A stretch of DNA of 64,000 nt from Rhodobacteraceae bacterium CG17_big_fil_post_rev_8_21_14_2_50_63_15. GTDB lineage: Bacteria; Pseudomonadota; Alphaproteobacteria; Rhodobacterales; Rhodobacteraceae. Made by a program: the position numbers and the translations under genes. Of this stretch, positions 47,117 through 56,360 are shown piece by piece (position 1 is the first letter of the stretch; each line of letters starts with the position of its first letter). Location: positions 1,569 through 65,568 of the forward strand of contig PFEY01000050.1 in NCBI GenBank assembly GCA_002783205.1, in the 5' to 3' direction. Below the pieces are notes generated by a model. The model did not search any database. It was given only the letters and a program-made list of their open reading frames with translations, and had not been told where the DNA came from.

Positions 47117-47350
47117 ATGTCAAACGACGTTCGCATCCCCGAAGACCTGTACGAAGGCGACGAGGACTCCGTGATCACAGCCTGGCTCGCCAGCGACGGG
47201 GCCCGCGTCAAACAAGGCGCCCTCATCGCCGAGATCATGACCGCCAAGGTGCAGCATGAAATGATCGCTCCGGCCTCGGGCATCCTCAAGATCCTGAAAC
47301 AGCAGGACGAGGTGGTGACAAAGGGCACCGTGATCGGCCAGATATCATGA
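47117..47350 (+). CDS. Free-standing lipoyl-domain protein
   Basis: A 77-aa protein that is just one biotinyl/lipoyl domain: AWLASDGARVKQGALIAEIMTAKVQ then PASGILKIL and KGTVIGQI. The lipoylation Lys44 sits in MTAKV at the expected hairpin turn. In ordinary complexes this domain is fused to E2; here it is a separate carrier encoded directly before a bare E2 catalytic domain, overlapping its start by 4 bp. A detached swinging arm is unusual for an oxoacid dehydrogenase. Confidence 0.88.
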   Translation: MSNDVRIPEDLYEGDEDSVITAWLASDGARVKQGALIAEIMTAKVQHEMIAPASGILKILKQQDEVVTKGTVIGQIS

Positions 47351-48042
47351 CCGTCAACCCCGCCCCGGCCCCGGTCAGCCGCACTGTGCCGCTGCGCGGT
47401 GCGCGCGGCATGATCGCCGACAAGATGGTGGCCTCGCTGCACGATGCTGCGCAACTGACCCACCATGCCCGCGTCGATGTTTCGGCACTCCTTCAGGCCA
47501 AGGCCGCACTGGCCGAGGCTGGGGTCAAGATCTCGATCGAGGATCTGCTGATGGCCGCGCTGGTGCGGGTGCTGCTGCGCCACCCTGACCTCAACGGCGT
47601 GGTGAAGGGGCGCGAAATCCTGCTCTCAGAGGCGGTTGATCTGTGCGTGGCAATCGCGTTGCCCGGCAATCTGCTCGCGGCACCAGCGATCTTCCGCGCC
47701 TCGGAGATGACGCTGCCCGGGTTGCGCGCGGCACGGCAGGATCTGGCCGCGCGGGCCAAAGCCAACAAGCTGACGGTGCCCGAGATGACCGGTGGAACCT
47801 TCACGATCTCGAACCTCGGGCTCAGCCGCGTGGAACATTTCACCCCGATTCTCAACACCCCGCAAATCGCCGTGCTTGGGGTCGGTCGGATCGTCGAGAC
47901 CGCCGTGCCGGTCGATGGCGGCGCTTCGTTCCGGCCGATGGCTGGACTGTCGCTGACCTTTGATCACCGCGCCGTCGATGGTGCGCCCGCCGCCAACTTC
48001 CTGACCGACCTCTGCGACGACATCGAGGGGTATGTGCCGTGA
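47347..48042 (+). CDS. E2 acyltransferase catalytic domain without lipoyl domain
   Basis: A 231-aa protein matching only the catalytic domain of 2-oxoacid dehydrogenase E2: RGMIADKMVASLHDAAQLTHH at the start and the active-site DHRAVDGAPAA with His207. There is neither a lipoyl domain nor a clear peripheral-subunit-binding domain. It must accept the acyl group from the separate lipoyl protein and pass it to CoA. Overlaps both neighbours by 4 bp. Confidence 0.88.
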   Translation: MTVNPAPAPVSRTVPLRGARGMIADKMVASLHDAAQLTHHARVDVSALLQAKAALAEAGVKISIEDLLMAALVRVLLRHPDLNGVVKGREILLSEAVDLCVAIALPGNLLAAPAIFRASEMTLPGLRAARQDLAARAKANKLTVPEMTGGTFTISNLGLSRVEHFTPILNTPQIAVLGVGRIVETAVPVDGGASFRPMAGLSLTFDHRAVDGAPAANFLTDLCDDIEGYVP

Positions 48043-48737
48043 TCGTGACCACGTTCCGGACCGCCGCCGAGGGCATTGCGCGCGAGCAGGCCCTGCTGGC
48101 AGCCGCCAGACCGGCGGTGCTGCTCTGGCAGGCGCAAGACGATACCATCGTGGTGCCCCGAGCCTGGCTTAACCGCGCCGCCGTTTGCACCATCCTGCCC
48201 GACATGATGCGATCCGGCTGGCATATCCTGCCCCGCGGCAGCGGTGGCGGCGCGGTGCCGCAGGGGCCGTGCACGCTGACCCTCGCGATGATCGTGCCGC
48301 TTTCGCCGCGCGCTCGGATCGAGGACGGCTACCGCCTGATCTGCGGTGCCCTGTCCGAGGCGTTGAACCGGTTCGAAGTGGCTAGCGGCACCGGTGCGGT
48401 TGCAGGCGCCTTTTGTGATGGCGCGTGGAACGTGACTGCGGGTGGCCGCAAGCTGGCCGGGACCGCGCAACGCTGGCGCACCACGCCAGAAGGACGCATC
48501 GCGCTGTTGCACGCCTCCATTCTGATGACGCCACCGCCCGACGGGCTCTGGCCGGCGTTGGCCACGCTGCACTGCGCCGCCGGGCTCTCACAGGCACCGC
48601 TGCGGCCCGACGCCCATGTGGCCTTGAGCGAGCTTTTGCCGAAAACCATGCGCGTTGCGGCCTTTCCGGGCGCGCTGGCACGGGCTGCCGAGGACCGCCT
48701 GTTGCGCCCGCTGACCGAAAGGCAGCGCGCCGCCTGA
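48039..48737 (+). CDS. Lipoate-protein-ligase-like protein
   Basis: A 232-aa LplA/LipB-fold protein starting with GTG inside the E2 stop. Family segments are LPRGSGGGAVPQGP (normally RRxSGGGxVxxG) and AWNVTAGGRKLAGTAQRW, which holds the Lys that contacts lipoyl-AMP. It probably lipoylates the stand-alone lipoyl protein two genes upstream. It is shorter than LplA and lacks the accessory domain. Confidence 0.83.
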   Translation: MIVTTFRTAAEGIAREQALLAAARPAVLLWQAQDDTIVVPRAWLNRAAVCTILPDMMRSGWHILPRGSGGGAVPQGPCTLTLAMIVPLSPRARIEDGYRLICGALSEALNRFEVASGTGAVAGAFCDGAWNVTAGGRKLAGTAQRWRTTPEGRIALLHASILMTPPPDGLWPALATLHCAAGLSQAPLRPDAHVALSELLPKTMRVAAFPGALARAAEDRLLRPLTERQRAA

Positions 48738-48769
48738 ACAACCAATGACAACCAGTAAGGGAGGATGAC

Positions 48770-49363
48770 ATGACAATCAGATTTCACCGGCGTCGCGACA
48801 GCGGACCGGATCATGCCGGGCTGAGTCGCAGGATGTTCCTGATGACTACCACGATGGCGGGGGTGACGACAGCCAGCCTGATTGGCGGGACACGGATCAC
48901 CTACGCCGCGCCCCTCGACGAGGGACAAGGTGCCATCCTGCTGCGGATGGTGCAGGACATCTACCCGCATCCTGACCTTCTGAAGCTTGTGCATTACCAG
49001 GTCATCGCGGACACCGTGACCAAGGGGCTTGAGGCTGATGCCGACCAGGCGCGTGCCCTGACCGACGGGCTGGCAAAGATCAATGCTCAGGCGCAAGGTC
49101 TTTATGGCAAGGACTATGTCGCCATCGAGGATGCCGACATGCGCGAGGGCATCCTGCGGCACTTCCAGAATGAGGGCTTCTTTCAGGGCGTCCGCTGGAC
49201 CGCCTATTTCGGTATCTACGACAACAAGGAAATCTGGCCCCTCTTTGGTTATCAGGGCTCGTCCGTCGAACAGGGCGGCTACATCGACCGAGGCTTTTCG
49301 GACATCACTTTCGTTCCACAGGGTCCGACGCTCGAAGAGCGCATGGCCGAAGTTCAGAAATAG
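48770..49363 (+). CDS. Tat-exported small subunit of a GMC dehydrogenase
   Basis: A 197-aa protein with a twin-arginine signal (LSRRMFLMTTTMAGVTTAS) and a domain like gluconate 2-dehydrogenase subunit 3. Such subunits accompany FAD-GMC large subunits in membrane-bound periplasmic dehydrogenases (gluconate, sorbitol, fructose) and carry them through Tat. The next gene, 10 bp on, is the GMC partner. No cytochrome c subunit follows, so the electron acceptor is unclear. Confidence 0.85.
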   Translation: MTIRFHRRRDSGPDHAGLSRRMFLMTTTMAGVTTASLIGGTRITYAAPLDEGQGAILLRMVQDIYPHPDLLKLVHYQVIADTVTKGLEADADQARALTDGLAKINAQAQGLYGKDYVAIEDADMREGILRHFQNEGFFQGVRWTAYFGIYDNKEIWPLFGYQGSSVEQGGYIDRGFSDITFVPQGPTLEERMAEVQK

Positions 49364-49373
49364 GGAGGGCGAC

Positions 49374-50951
49374 ATGGCACAATTCGATCTCATCGACGAC
49401 AGCGTTGTCGTCATCATCGGTTCGGGTGCGGGTGGCGGAACACTCGCCAACGAACTGGCGCAAAAAGGCATCAAGTCGGTCATTCTGGAGGCTGGCAAAC
49501 GCTTTCAACGCTCGGACATCGAAAACGATGAATGGGCGATGTTCAAGAAGATCTCCTGGCTTGACAAGCGCCATTCTGCGGGGGGCTGGCACGGGGCTGT
49601 CAACCATCCGACCCTGCCCACCTGGATCGTCAAGGGCTATGGCGGCTCGACCATTCACTGGGCGGGCGTGGCGCTGCGCCTCAGGGAATACGAGTTCAAG
49701 ACCCGCACCCATTATGGGGCGATCGACGGGGCCAACGTCGAGGATTGGCCGGTCGATCTGGCGGAAATGACGCCCTGGTATGAGAAGGCCGAGATGAAGA
49801 TGGGCGTGACCGGCAAGACCACCGGAATGCCGCATCTGCCGTGGAACAACGGCTTTCGGGTGCTGGCCGAAGGTTGCCGCCGCACTGGCCGCACCGATTA
49901 CAATTCCGGCCCGATGGCGATCAACTCGATCGAGCGAGACGGGCGTCCGCAATGCCAGCAGATCGGTTTTTGTATGCAGGGCTGTGCGATCGGCGCGAAA
50001 TGGGACACGCTGGGCACCGAACTGCCGCGCGCCGAAGGCTCGGGAAACTGCGAGGTGCGCACCGATGCCATGGCGCTGAGGATCGAACATGACGACAGCG
50101 GCAAGGTGAGCGGCGTTCTCTACGCCGACGCCGACGGCAACCAGCACCTGCAAAAGGCGCGCATCGTCTGTGTCGCTGGCAACTCCATCGAAAGCCCGCG
50201 CCTGCTGCTCAACTCCGCCTCGTCGATGTTCCCCGACGGGATGGCCAATTCCTCGGGTCAGGTCGGCCGGAACTACATGAACCACACCACCGGCGGGGTT
50301 TATGCGGTTCTGCCGGAAAAGGTGCATATGTTCCGCGGCACATCGGTCGCGGGCATCGTCGGCGATGAGGTCCATCATGACGCCGCGCGCGGGTTCAGTG
50401 GCGGCTATTACCTCGAATTCCTGTCGCTGGGACTGCCCTTCATGGCGGCATTTCTTGAGCCGGGAAACACCGGCTGGGGTCGCAGCGTTGCGCGGGCCCT
50501 CGAAAACTACGACAGGATGTCGGGTGTCTGGATTCTCGGCGAGGATCTCGCGCAGGAACGCAATGCCATCACCCTGCATGGCAGCGAGGTCGATCAGTAT
50601 GGCCTGCCGGTGCCGATCGTGTCGAAGACCCCGCACAACAACGACTACGAGATGACGGCGCATATGTATGAGACCTCGGCCCAGATCTATGAGGCCGTCG
50701 GTGCCACCGATGTTTACGAACTGCCGTCCTATCCGGCGACCCACAACATGGGCACCAACCGGATGCACGCCGATCCAGCCAAGGGCGTCGTGAATGCCTA
50801 TGGACAGGCGCATGACATCAAGAACCTGTTCGTGTCGGACGGCAGCCAGTTCACCTCGTCGGCGGCCTGCAATCCGACGCTGACGATCGTCGCGCTGGCG
50901 ATCCGTCAGGCCGAGTATATCGCGCAAGAGATGAATGCGGGCAGTATCTGA
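49374..50951 (+). CDS. GMC oxidoreductase, large subunit of periplasmic dehydrogenase
   Basis: A 525-aa flavoprotein. FAD motif VVVIIGSGAGGGTLANELA near the start, the substrate-domain CMQGCAIGAKWDT, ARIVCVAGNSIESPRLLL, and a C-terminal ATHNMGTNRMHADP holding the catalytic His. No own signal peptide: it probably rides on the Tat signal of the small subunit. Substrate unknown; likely an alcohol or sugar. The start at 49374 follows GGGAGGG. Confidence 0.88.
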   Translation: MAQFDLIDDSVVVIIGSGAGGGTLANELAQKGIKSVILEAGKRFQRSDIENDEWAMFKKISWLDKRHSAGGWHGAVNHPTLPTWIVKGYGGSTIHWAGVALRLREYEFKTRTHYGAIDGANVEDWPVDLAEMTPWYEKAEMKMGVTGKTTGMPHLPWNNGFRVLAEGCRRTGRTDYNSGPMAINSIERDGRPQCQQIGFCMQGCAIGAKWDTLGTELPRAEGSGNCEVRTDAMALRIEHDDSGKVSGVLYADADGNQHLQKARIVCVAGNSIESPRLLLNSASSMFPDGMANSSGQVGRNYMNHTTGGVYAVLPEKVHMFRGTSVAGIVGDEVHHDAARGFSGGYYLEFLSLGLPFMAAFLEPGNTGWGRSVARALENYDRMSGVWILGEDLAQERNAITLHGSEVDQYGLPVPIVSKTPHNNDYEMTAHMYETSAQIYEAVGATDVYELPSYPATHNMGTNRMHADPAKGVVNAYGQAHDIKNLFVSDGSQFTSSAACNPTLTIVALAIRQAEYIAQEMNAGSI

Positions 50952-51071
50952 GCCTGGATTGTCCCGAAGGCGATACCTTCGGCGCCTGCAAGCTAGACGT
51001 GGTGACGCCTTCTGCTTGGGCCACCACGGACAGGCCGACTCATGCATCAATACAAAAGTGAAGGAAAGACA

Positions 51072-51680
51072 ATGCGTAAAGTTCTGAGAACCGCCGCCAC
51101 CGGGCTCTTGCTTGGGCTGAGTGCCCCTGCGGTGGTCAGTGCCGAGATGCCAGGCATGAAAGGAATCCCTGGCATGAGAGGCACGCAACATATCGGGATC
51201 ACGGTGCCGGACATCGACGGAGCCGTCGATTTTCTCGTGGACGTGGTGGGGTGCGAATCGTTCTTTTCATTCGGGCCTTTCGGCCCGTTCGAGGATGATT
51301 GGATGACCGCGAATCTGAACGTCGATTCGCGCGCCGTCATCGAACTGATCACCGTGGTTCGTTGTGGGGACGGGCCGGCGATGGAGGTCTTTGACTACGA
51401 CGCGCCTGGCCAGAGCCCGACCCCGCCGGCCAATAGTGACATCGGCGGCTACCATGTCGCGTTCTATGTCGATGACATCGAGGTCGCGGCACAATACCTG
51501 CGCGAAAAGGGCATCGAGGTTCTTGGGGAACCCAAGCCGCTTACCGGGACCGCGCTGGAGGGGATGCAATGGGTCTATTTCCTAGCTCCGTGGGGCATGC
51601 AGATGGAAATCGTCAGTGCGCCGGAGGGTATCGCATTCGATAAAGAGAGCGATCGCAGGCTCTGGGATCCCAGAAACTGA
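51072..51680 (+). CDS. Exported VOC-family (glyoxalase-like) protein
   Basis: A 202-aa protein with a signal peptide (MRKVLRTAATGLLLGLSAPAVVSA) and a vicinal-oxygen-chelate fold: GTQHIGITVPDIDGAVDFLVD, then IGGYHVAFYVDDIEVAAQYL and a final MQMEIVSAP. Metal-ligand His/Glu candidates are in QHIGI, YHVAF and MEIV. VOC enzymes are usually cytosolic; export suggests work on the product of the periplasmic GMC dehydrogenase upstream. Function unknown. Confidence 0.82.
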   Translation: MRKVLRTAATGLLLGLSAPAVVSAEMPGMKGIPGMRGTQHIGITVPDIDGAVDFLVDVVGCESFFSFGPFGPFEDDWMTANLNVDSRAVIELITVVRCGDGPAMEVFDYDAPGQSPTPPANSDIGGYHVAFYVDDIEVAAQYLREKGIEVLGEPKPLTGTALEGMQWVYFLAPWGMQMEIVSAPEGIAFDKESDRRLWDPRN

Positions 51681-51775
51681 TCTGCCGCGCAGCGAAACGA
51701 AAGGCGGATCCCGTCAGACCTATGCCGGGGTCCGTCCGCAAGAGATGCCACGCGGTGATGACCAAGGAGAATTGT

Positions 51776-53032
51776 ATGCCCCGGATATGGACACACCTTC
51801 TGCCGGCGCTCGCGGCGCTCGCCGTTTTGGTGCTGAGCGTTCAGACCGCCACCGCGCATTTTCTGACCAATTCGAACCCGAGGATCGTCCATGTGGCGCA
51901 AACGGGCGATGACGAAACGGTCATCCTGGTTCGCATGCCGGCACCGCTTGCCTTTCTCCAAGACGACTGGACGGGTCAGGACGACCCGCGCTTGCCTCCC
52001 TTCGCCATGAAACGCGACGGGGAACTGGCCCTACAGCCCATCGCCCTTTTGCGAAACGATGCCGCAGTCAAAGCCCTTCTGAAGAAATCGCTGACGCTGA
52101 CGGTTTCCGGCGAACCGCTTGCGGCACGGGTCATCGGATACCGGGTCTGGGCAAGAGATACGCGACCGTCGTTCGGAACGCTGAAAACGGCGCTTGCCGC
52201 ATTCGAAAAACCATACGATTCCAAGAGCGAGACTCCGCAGACGTTTTACGATCTGACTCTCGACATCAAGATGACGGTTCCGTCCGGCGACCTGTCAAGG
52301 GAATTGCGACTCCGGTCATCTCTTGGGCAGAATTTTCGTGTCCTTGAACGTCTCGGCAACGTGATCAAGCTGTACCGGGCGCAGGGTGTCGAAACCAAGA
52401 CAACCCTCGGGGTTCTCGATGTGTCGTTTCCGGCGTTTCAGACGCGACAGGAAATACTGTTGGATGCGGCCCTGACAGGTGCCGAGCATATCTATCGCGG
52501 GCTTGATCATCTTGCCCTCGTCATTTTGATTGCCATCTCCGCTTCCGGTTGGCGTTCTGCGCTTTCCATGGCCTCCGCGTTCACGCTTGGGCATCTGATC
52601 ACCCTGACCGCAGGCCTCTACGGCGTTGCCCCGAACGCTACGTGGTTCGTGCCTCTGATCGAAGTTGGCATCACGTTTTCAATCGTCGTCGCGGGGATCG
52701 CTGTCTGCTTATGGAAAGATAGGGCTTTCGGGTGGATCGGTTTGTTTCTGATCGGCCTCGTTCACGGATACGGATTTGCATCCGCAGCGTCCGAAGCGAT
52801 GTTCGCCGGACAGTTCGATCCCGTGACACTCGTTGCTTTTGCCGCGGGCCTCGAGTTCTGCCAATTCGCGATATACGCGCTTGTGCTACCGCTCATCCTG
52901 TTGGCCGACCGCGTGACGGGGCACATGCGTGTGATCTGGCGCCCCGCCCTCGCCCTGGGCATCGCTGCGTCCGCCATGGTTGCGACGGGCGCACGCGTGA
53001 TGGATGCCTCGAACGCGTTTTTCATGATTTGA
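51776..53032 (+). CDS. HupE/UreJ-like membrane protein with large periplasmic domain
   Basis: A 418-aa protein with a signal peptide (THLLPALAALAVLVLSVQTATA), a periplasmic domain of about 200 residues, and a C-terminal part with six or seven membrane helices beginning IYRGLDHLALVILIAI. That part carries FTLGHLITL and GLVHGYGFA as in HupE/UreJ-2 proteins, which are thought to move metal ions. Cargo unknown; a metal needed by the VOC or the dehydrogenase is one option. The start follows AAGGAGA. Confidence 0.78.
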   Translation: MPRIWTHLLPALAALAVLVLSVQTATAHFLTNSNPRIVHVAQTGDDETVILVRMPAPLAFLQDDWTGQDDPRLPPFAMKRDGELALQPIALLRNDAAVKALLKKSLTLTVSGEPLAARVIGYRVWARDTRPSFGTLKTALAAFEKPYDSKSETPQTFYDLTLDIKMTVPSGDLSRELRLRSSLGQNFRVLERLGNVIKLYRAQGVETKTTLGVLDVSFPAFQTRQEILLDAALTGAEHIYRGLDHLALVILIAISASGWRSALSMASAFTLGHLITLTAGLYGVAPNATWFVPLIEVGITFSIVVAGIAVCLWKDRAFGWIGLFLIGLVHGYGFASAASEAMFAGQFDPVTLVAFAAGLEFCQFAIYALVLPLILLADRVTGHMRVIWRPALALGIAASAMVATGARVMDASNAFFMI

Positions 53033-53051
53033 CCGCAGAGCGGGCCGTCGC

Positions 53052-54809
53052 TCAGCCACTGGCAGGCCGTTCCAGCCCCTCGCTCGCAATCCAGCGATTG
53101 ACTGTCGCACGGCTCTTGCCAAGAATTCTGGCCGCCCGGCTGATGTTCCAGCCTGTGCTGTCAAGAGCTTCGCGAAGGGCATCATGTCCAGCGGCGTTCC
53201 GGTCCGGCGACACTGTTCTTCTGACCCGCTCGGGCAGGTCCACCAGATTGATCCGCGTGCCATTCCCGCAGATAGCCGCTTCGCGCAGGACAGATCGCAT
53301 CTCGCGCAGATTGCCCGGCCAGCCGTAGGACAGCAGCTCGGCCTTGGCCTGATCGGACAGCGTCAGGCGGCTGCCGGAGGGCTCTGACAAAAGCTGCGCA
53401 AGAGCCTTTTCAAGATCCCGTTCCCGCAGCGGCGGCAGTTCTACGATGGCCTGCCCGACCAGATGCAGCAGCAAGGGATCAAGACCGTTGTCGGCGCTCA
53501 TGTCCTGCCAGGACCGCTCTGATGTAAAGAAAAGATGCGGTCGCCGCGCAACCTGGACCGGCCATCCGCCCTCGTCATCGAACCGCCGCAGGAATCCCGC
53601 AAGCTCTGCCTGAAGCTCGGAATGCATGCGTTCCACATGGTGCAGCACCAGCGACGGCGGGCAGTGTTCCACCGGGTATTCGCAGAGAAAGCGTAGCCCT
53701 TCGAGCATTCCGGTGAACTCATGGGGAAGAAACGGCCGCGTGCCGTCAATGATCCGCGTCAGGGGGGAATTCAGTCCGAGGTCATCCTGAAGCGCGCGCA
53801 CAAAGCCGTCCTGGCCGACCCCCGCCTCGCCGCACACCAGCAGCGGCACGTAATGTGCGGCCAGCTTGCGCGCGCGATCAATCAGAGCGGGAAGCGACCC
53901 ACCTTGCTCGGCCAGAGTGGCGAGCACCCGTCCGGGTCGGCTGTGCAGCGCCCGCGCCCGTTCCGGAACCGCTCCGATCGACACCAGCCGTCGCGGTGGC
54001 ACCAATGTCGGACCGCGCAGGGTGACGCTCACCCCCTGCAATTCCGAAAGATGCCGCCCTTCGAGTTTGCGATGCGTCTCGGGGGTCGGTCCGTCGCGCC
54101 ACAACGGCAAACTGGACAGGATCGTTCCCTCCTCGTCGCAGGCAACGATCGTCTCGAACCTGTGCATCCGGTCAGGGCTTCGCGAGATCAGTCGTGCCGT
54201 CATCTTGTCGAGATGGAACTTGCGGAACAGTCGTGCCTGAAACCGGGTGCCCGTGATCCGCAGCACCTGTTCGCACCAGGATATTTCTTCGGCCTTGCGG
54301 CGCGCAGATCCGACCAGTGTCAGCGTGCCGATGAGGTTGGCCTGCGCATCGCGCAACGGTGCCGAACTGCAAGCAAAATCGTGGAAGCAGGAAAAGTAGT
54401 GATCCGCGCCTTGCACGGTGACGACGCGACCCACTTGCATGGCCATGTCGATTCCGTTGGTTCCGGCCGATGCCTCGGTCCAGAGCCCGCCCTTGCCCAG
54501 TCCGCAGCGATCAAAAGCCTGCGCGTCGGTATCGGGCAGGTAGCTTTCGACCACGACCCCATCGCCATCGCTGATCAGCAGGCAATACCGGCTCTTGTCC
54601 GGCAGGATCGAGGATTTGTCGAGTTCCGGTCCGCCGCCGACCAGATCAAGGAAACGCTCGCGGCGCTCAACGATTGCGGTCTCTTGCATCCGCATCACAG
54701 GCCGGGTGCTCCGCGACACCAGCTTGTGCTGGGCGACGCATCTTTGCTGCGAGTCTTCCACGAGCGTGTGGAGGCCCCCAGGCAACAGATCTCCGAGAAG
54801 GCCAGGCAT
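53052..54809 (-). CDS. AcoR-like regulator with degenerate AAA+ domain
   Basis: A 585-aa regulator with the AcoR layout: N-terminal GAF-like region (around CLLISDGDGVVVESY), a central AAA+ domain and a C-terminal Fis-type helix-turn-helix (GWNISRAARILGKSRATVNR). The AAA+ site is broken: Walker A reads GEAGVGQDGF with Gln for Lys, Walker B reads LVLHHVERM for LFLDEI, and no GAFTGA loop is seen. It therefore probably cannot drive sigma-54 opening and may work as a DNA-binding, effector-sensing regulator. It converges on the acoAB-GMC unit it probably controls. Confidence 0.85.
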   Translation of the reverse strand: MPGLLGDLLPGGLHTLVEDSQQRCVAQHKLVSRSTRPVMRMQETAIVERRERFLDLVGGGPELDKSSILPDKSRYCLLISDGDGVVVESYLPDTDAQAFDRCGLGKGGLWTEASAGTNGIDMAMQVGRVVTVQGADHYFSCFHDFACSSAPLRDAQANLIGTLTLVGSARRKAEEISWCEQVLRITGTRFQARLFRKFHLDKMTARLISRSPDRMHRFETIVACDEEGTILSSLPLWRDGPTPETHRKLEGRHLSELQGVSVTLRGPTLVPPRRLVSIGAVPERARALHSRPGRVLATLAEQGGSLPALIDRARKLAAHYVPLLVCGEAGVGQDGFVRALQDDLGLNSPLTRIIDGTRPFLPHEFTGMLEGLRFLCEYPVEHCPPSLVLHHVERMHSELQAELAGFLRRFDDEGGWPVQVARRPHLFFTSERSWQDMSADNGLDPLLLHLVGQAIVELPPLRERDLEKALAQLLSEPSGSRLTLSDQAKAELLSYGWPGNLREMRSVLREAAICGNGTRINLVDLPERVRRTVSPDRNAAGHDALREALDSTGWNISRAARILGKSRATVNRWIASEGLERPASG

Positions 54810-55081
54810 ACACTACTCGCATCTTCAGGACTGCAAGAGCTAGTGTTACATGAAGTCCCGAATTGCACCAAGGCCTGTTTTACAGTCATTTTTGCGGGCT
54901 TGGCGCGGCTATCTACCGAAATGAAACTGGCCCCTGGCAACAGCGCAGTCCTGCGTTGCAAATCCCAAGGCATTTGCTGCGCAGGCTTCCGCTCAAAAAG
55001 TTTGCGTCCGGGTTCTGTCCGGGGAAACGCGAGCGGATCATCTTGTCGGTGCCTGACCGCAGGGTCGTGGCGCATAAAAAA
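54810..55081. other. Upstream region of the AcoR-like gene
   Basis: 272 bp between the regulator start and the livK terminator, both genes being read leftwards. It must hold the regulator promoter. Short frames show no recognisable protein and no clear operator was found. Confidence 0.4.
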
Positions 55082-55106
55082 TGCGCGCGGGCAAGACCCG
55101 CGCGCA
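55082..55106 (-). terminator. Intrinsic terminator after livK
   Basis: TGCGCGCGGG and CCCGCGCGCA form a perfect 10-bp stem with a 5-base loop. On the minus strand it begins 23 bp after the livK stop and is followed directly by TTTTT (positions 55081-55076), a textbook rho-independent terminator. It ends the livH-M-G-F...livK transcript. Confidence 0.88.
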
Positions 55107-55128
55107 GCAAAGATTGGCGCCTGTGCGC

Positions 55129-56232
55129 TCAGCGGTAGTCGTAGCTGCCGTTGTGCCAGACATACCAGACATAACCTGGCAGGGTCACGTCACCCTTGGC
55201 GTCGAATGACAGATCGCCAAGCACCGTATTGAAGGTGCCTTCATGCAGCGACTTCGACATCGCCTCCGGGTCGGTTGCCGTGCCGGCCTTGCTCGCGGCC
55301 TGCGCCCAAGCCTGGATCGCGGCATAGGTGTAAAGCACGTAGCCTTCCGGCTCGATATCCTTGTCCTTGAACTTCTTGACCACGTCGGCGGCGCCGGGGT
55401 TCTTGCGCGGGTCGGGCGAGAAGGTCATCAGCGTCCCTTCGCCGGCGTCGCCGGTGATCGACCAGTATTCGTTGGTCACCAGCGCGTCACCCGAGACCAT
55501 TTGCGTTTTCATGCCCTGGTCGCGCATCTGCCGCACGATCAGGCCCGCCTCGGTGTGATAGCCGCCGAGGTAGACGACATCAATATTGGCTTCCTTCAGT
55601 TTGGACACCAGCGCGGTGTAGTCCTTTTCGCCAGCGGTGATGGCTTCATACATCGCGGGCTTGCCACCGGCCGCCTCATACGCGGCGAGGGTTTCGTCGG
55701 CCAGCCCTTTGCCGTAGGCGGTCTTGTCATGCAGGATCGCGACGTTCTTGCCGGCAAACTCGCCCGCCAGCAACGCGCCTGCCACGAGCCCCTGCTGGTC
55801 GTCACGACCGCAGGTGCGGAAGATGTTCGGGCCACCTTCATCGGTGAATTTCGGGTTGGTCGAGGCCGGGGAAATCTGGATGATGCCCTCTTCCTTGTAA
55901 ACGGCCGAGGCCGGGATCGAGGAGCCCGAGCAGAAGTGGCCGGCCATGAAAACGATGCCTTTCGACACCATCTGGTTGGCCACAGCCACGGCCTGTTTCG
56001 GGTCGCAGGCATCGTCGCCGATGTTAAGCGCCAGCATTTCACCGTTCACGCCGCCGGCGGCGTTGATGTCGGCCACGGCCTGTTCGGCACCAGCCTTCAT
56101 CTGCGCCCCAAAGCTGGCATATTGCCCGGTCATCGGCCCGGCGGTCGCGATCTGAATATCGGCCATGGCGGTGCCTGCGTCGAACATCAGACCCAGCGAC
56201 AGCACGCAACTGGTTAGCAGTAGTTTTTTCAT
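55129..56232 (-). CDS. livK: LIV-type ABC transporter, periplasmic binding protein
   Basis: A 367-aa type-I binding protein with signal peptide (MKKLLLTSCVLSLGLMFDAGTAMA). Typical parts are IQIATAGPMTGQYASFGAQ, AVADINAAGGVNG, ISPASTNPKFTD and YLGGYHTEAGLIVRQMRDQG. The family takes branched-chain amino acids but also aromatic acids, amides and polyols, so in this setting the ligand may be the substrate of the aco/GMC pathway. Last gene of the minus-strand transporter set. Confidence 0.88.
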   Translation of the reverse strand: MKKLLLTSCVLSLGLMFDAGTAMADIQIATAGPMTGQYASFGAQMKAGAEQAVADINAAGGVNGEMLALNIGDDACDPKQAVAVANQMVSKGIVFMAGHFCSGSSIPASAVYKEEGIIQISPASTNPKFTDEGGPNIFRTCGRDDQQGLVAGALLAGEFAGKNVAILHDKTAYGKGLADETLAAYEAAGGKPAMYEAITAGEKDYTALVSKLKEANIDVVYLGGYHTEAGLIVRQMRDQGMKTQMVSGDALVTNEYWSITGDAGEGTLMTFSPDPRKNPGAADVVKKFKDKDIEPEGYVLYTYAAIQAWAQAASKAGTATDPEAMSKSLHEGTFNTVLGDLSFDAKGDVTLPGYVWYVWHNGSYDYR

Positions 56233-56360
56233 GGGGTGTCATCTCCCTGATTGTAAAGATTTCCGGCGGCGGGTTTATCCGCGTCGGGGCATTATGTGTC
56301 TCGGTCGAAGATCGTGGCCTTGATCAGCCGCTCTTGAAAAACGGTCACGGTGCAGCACAA

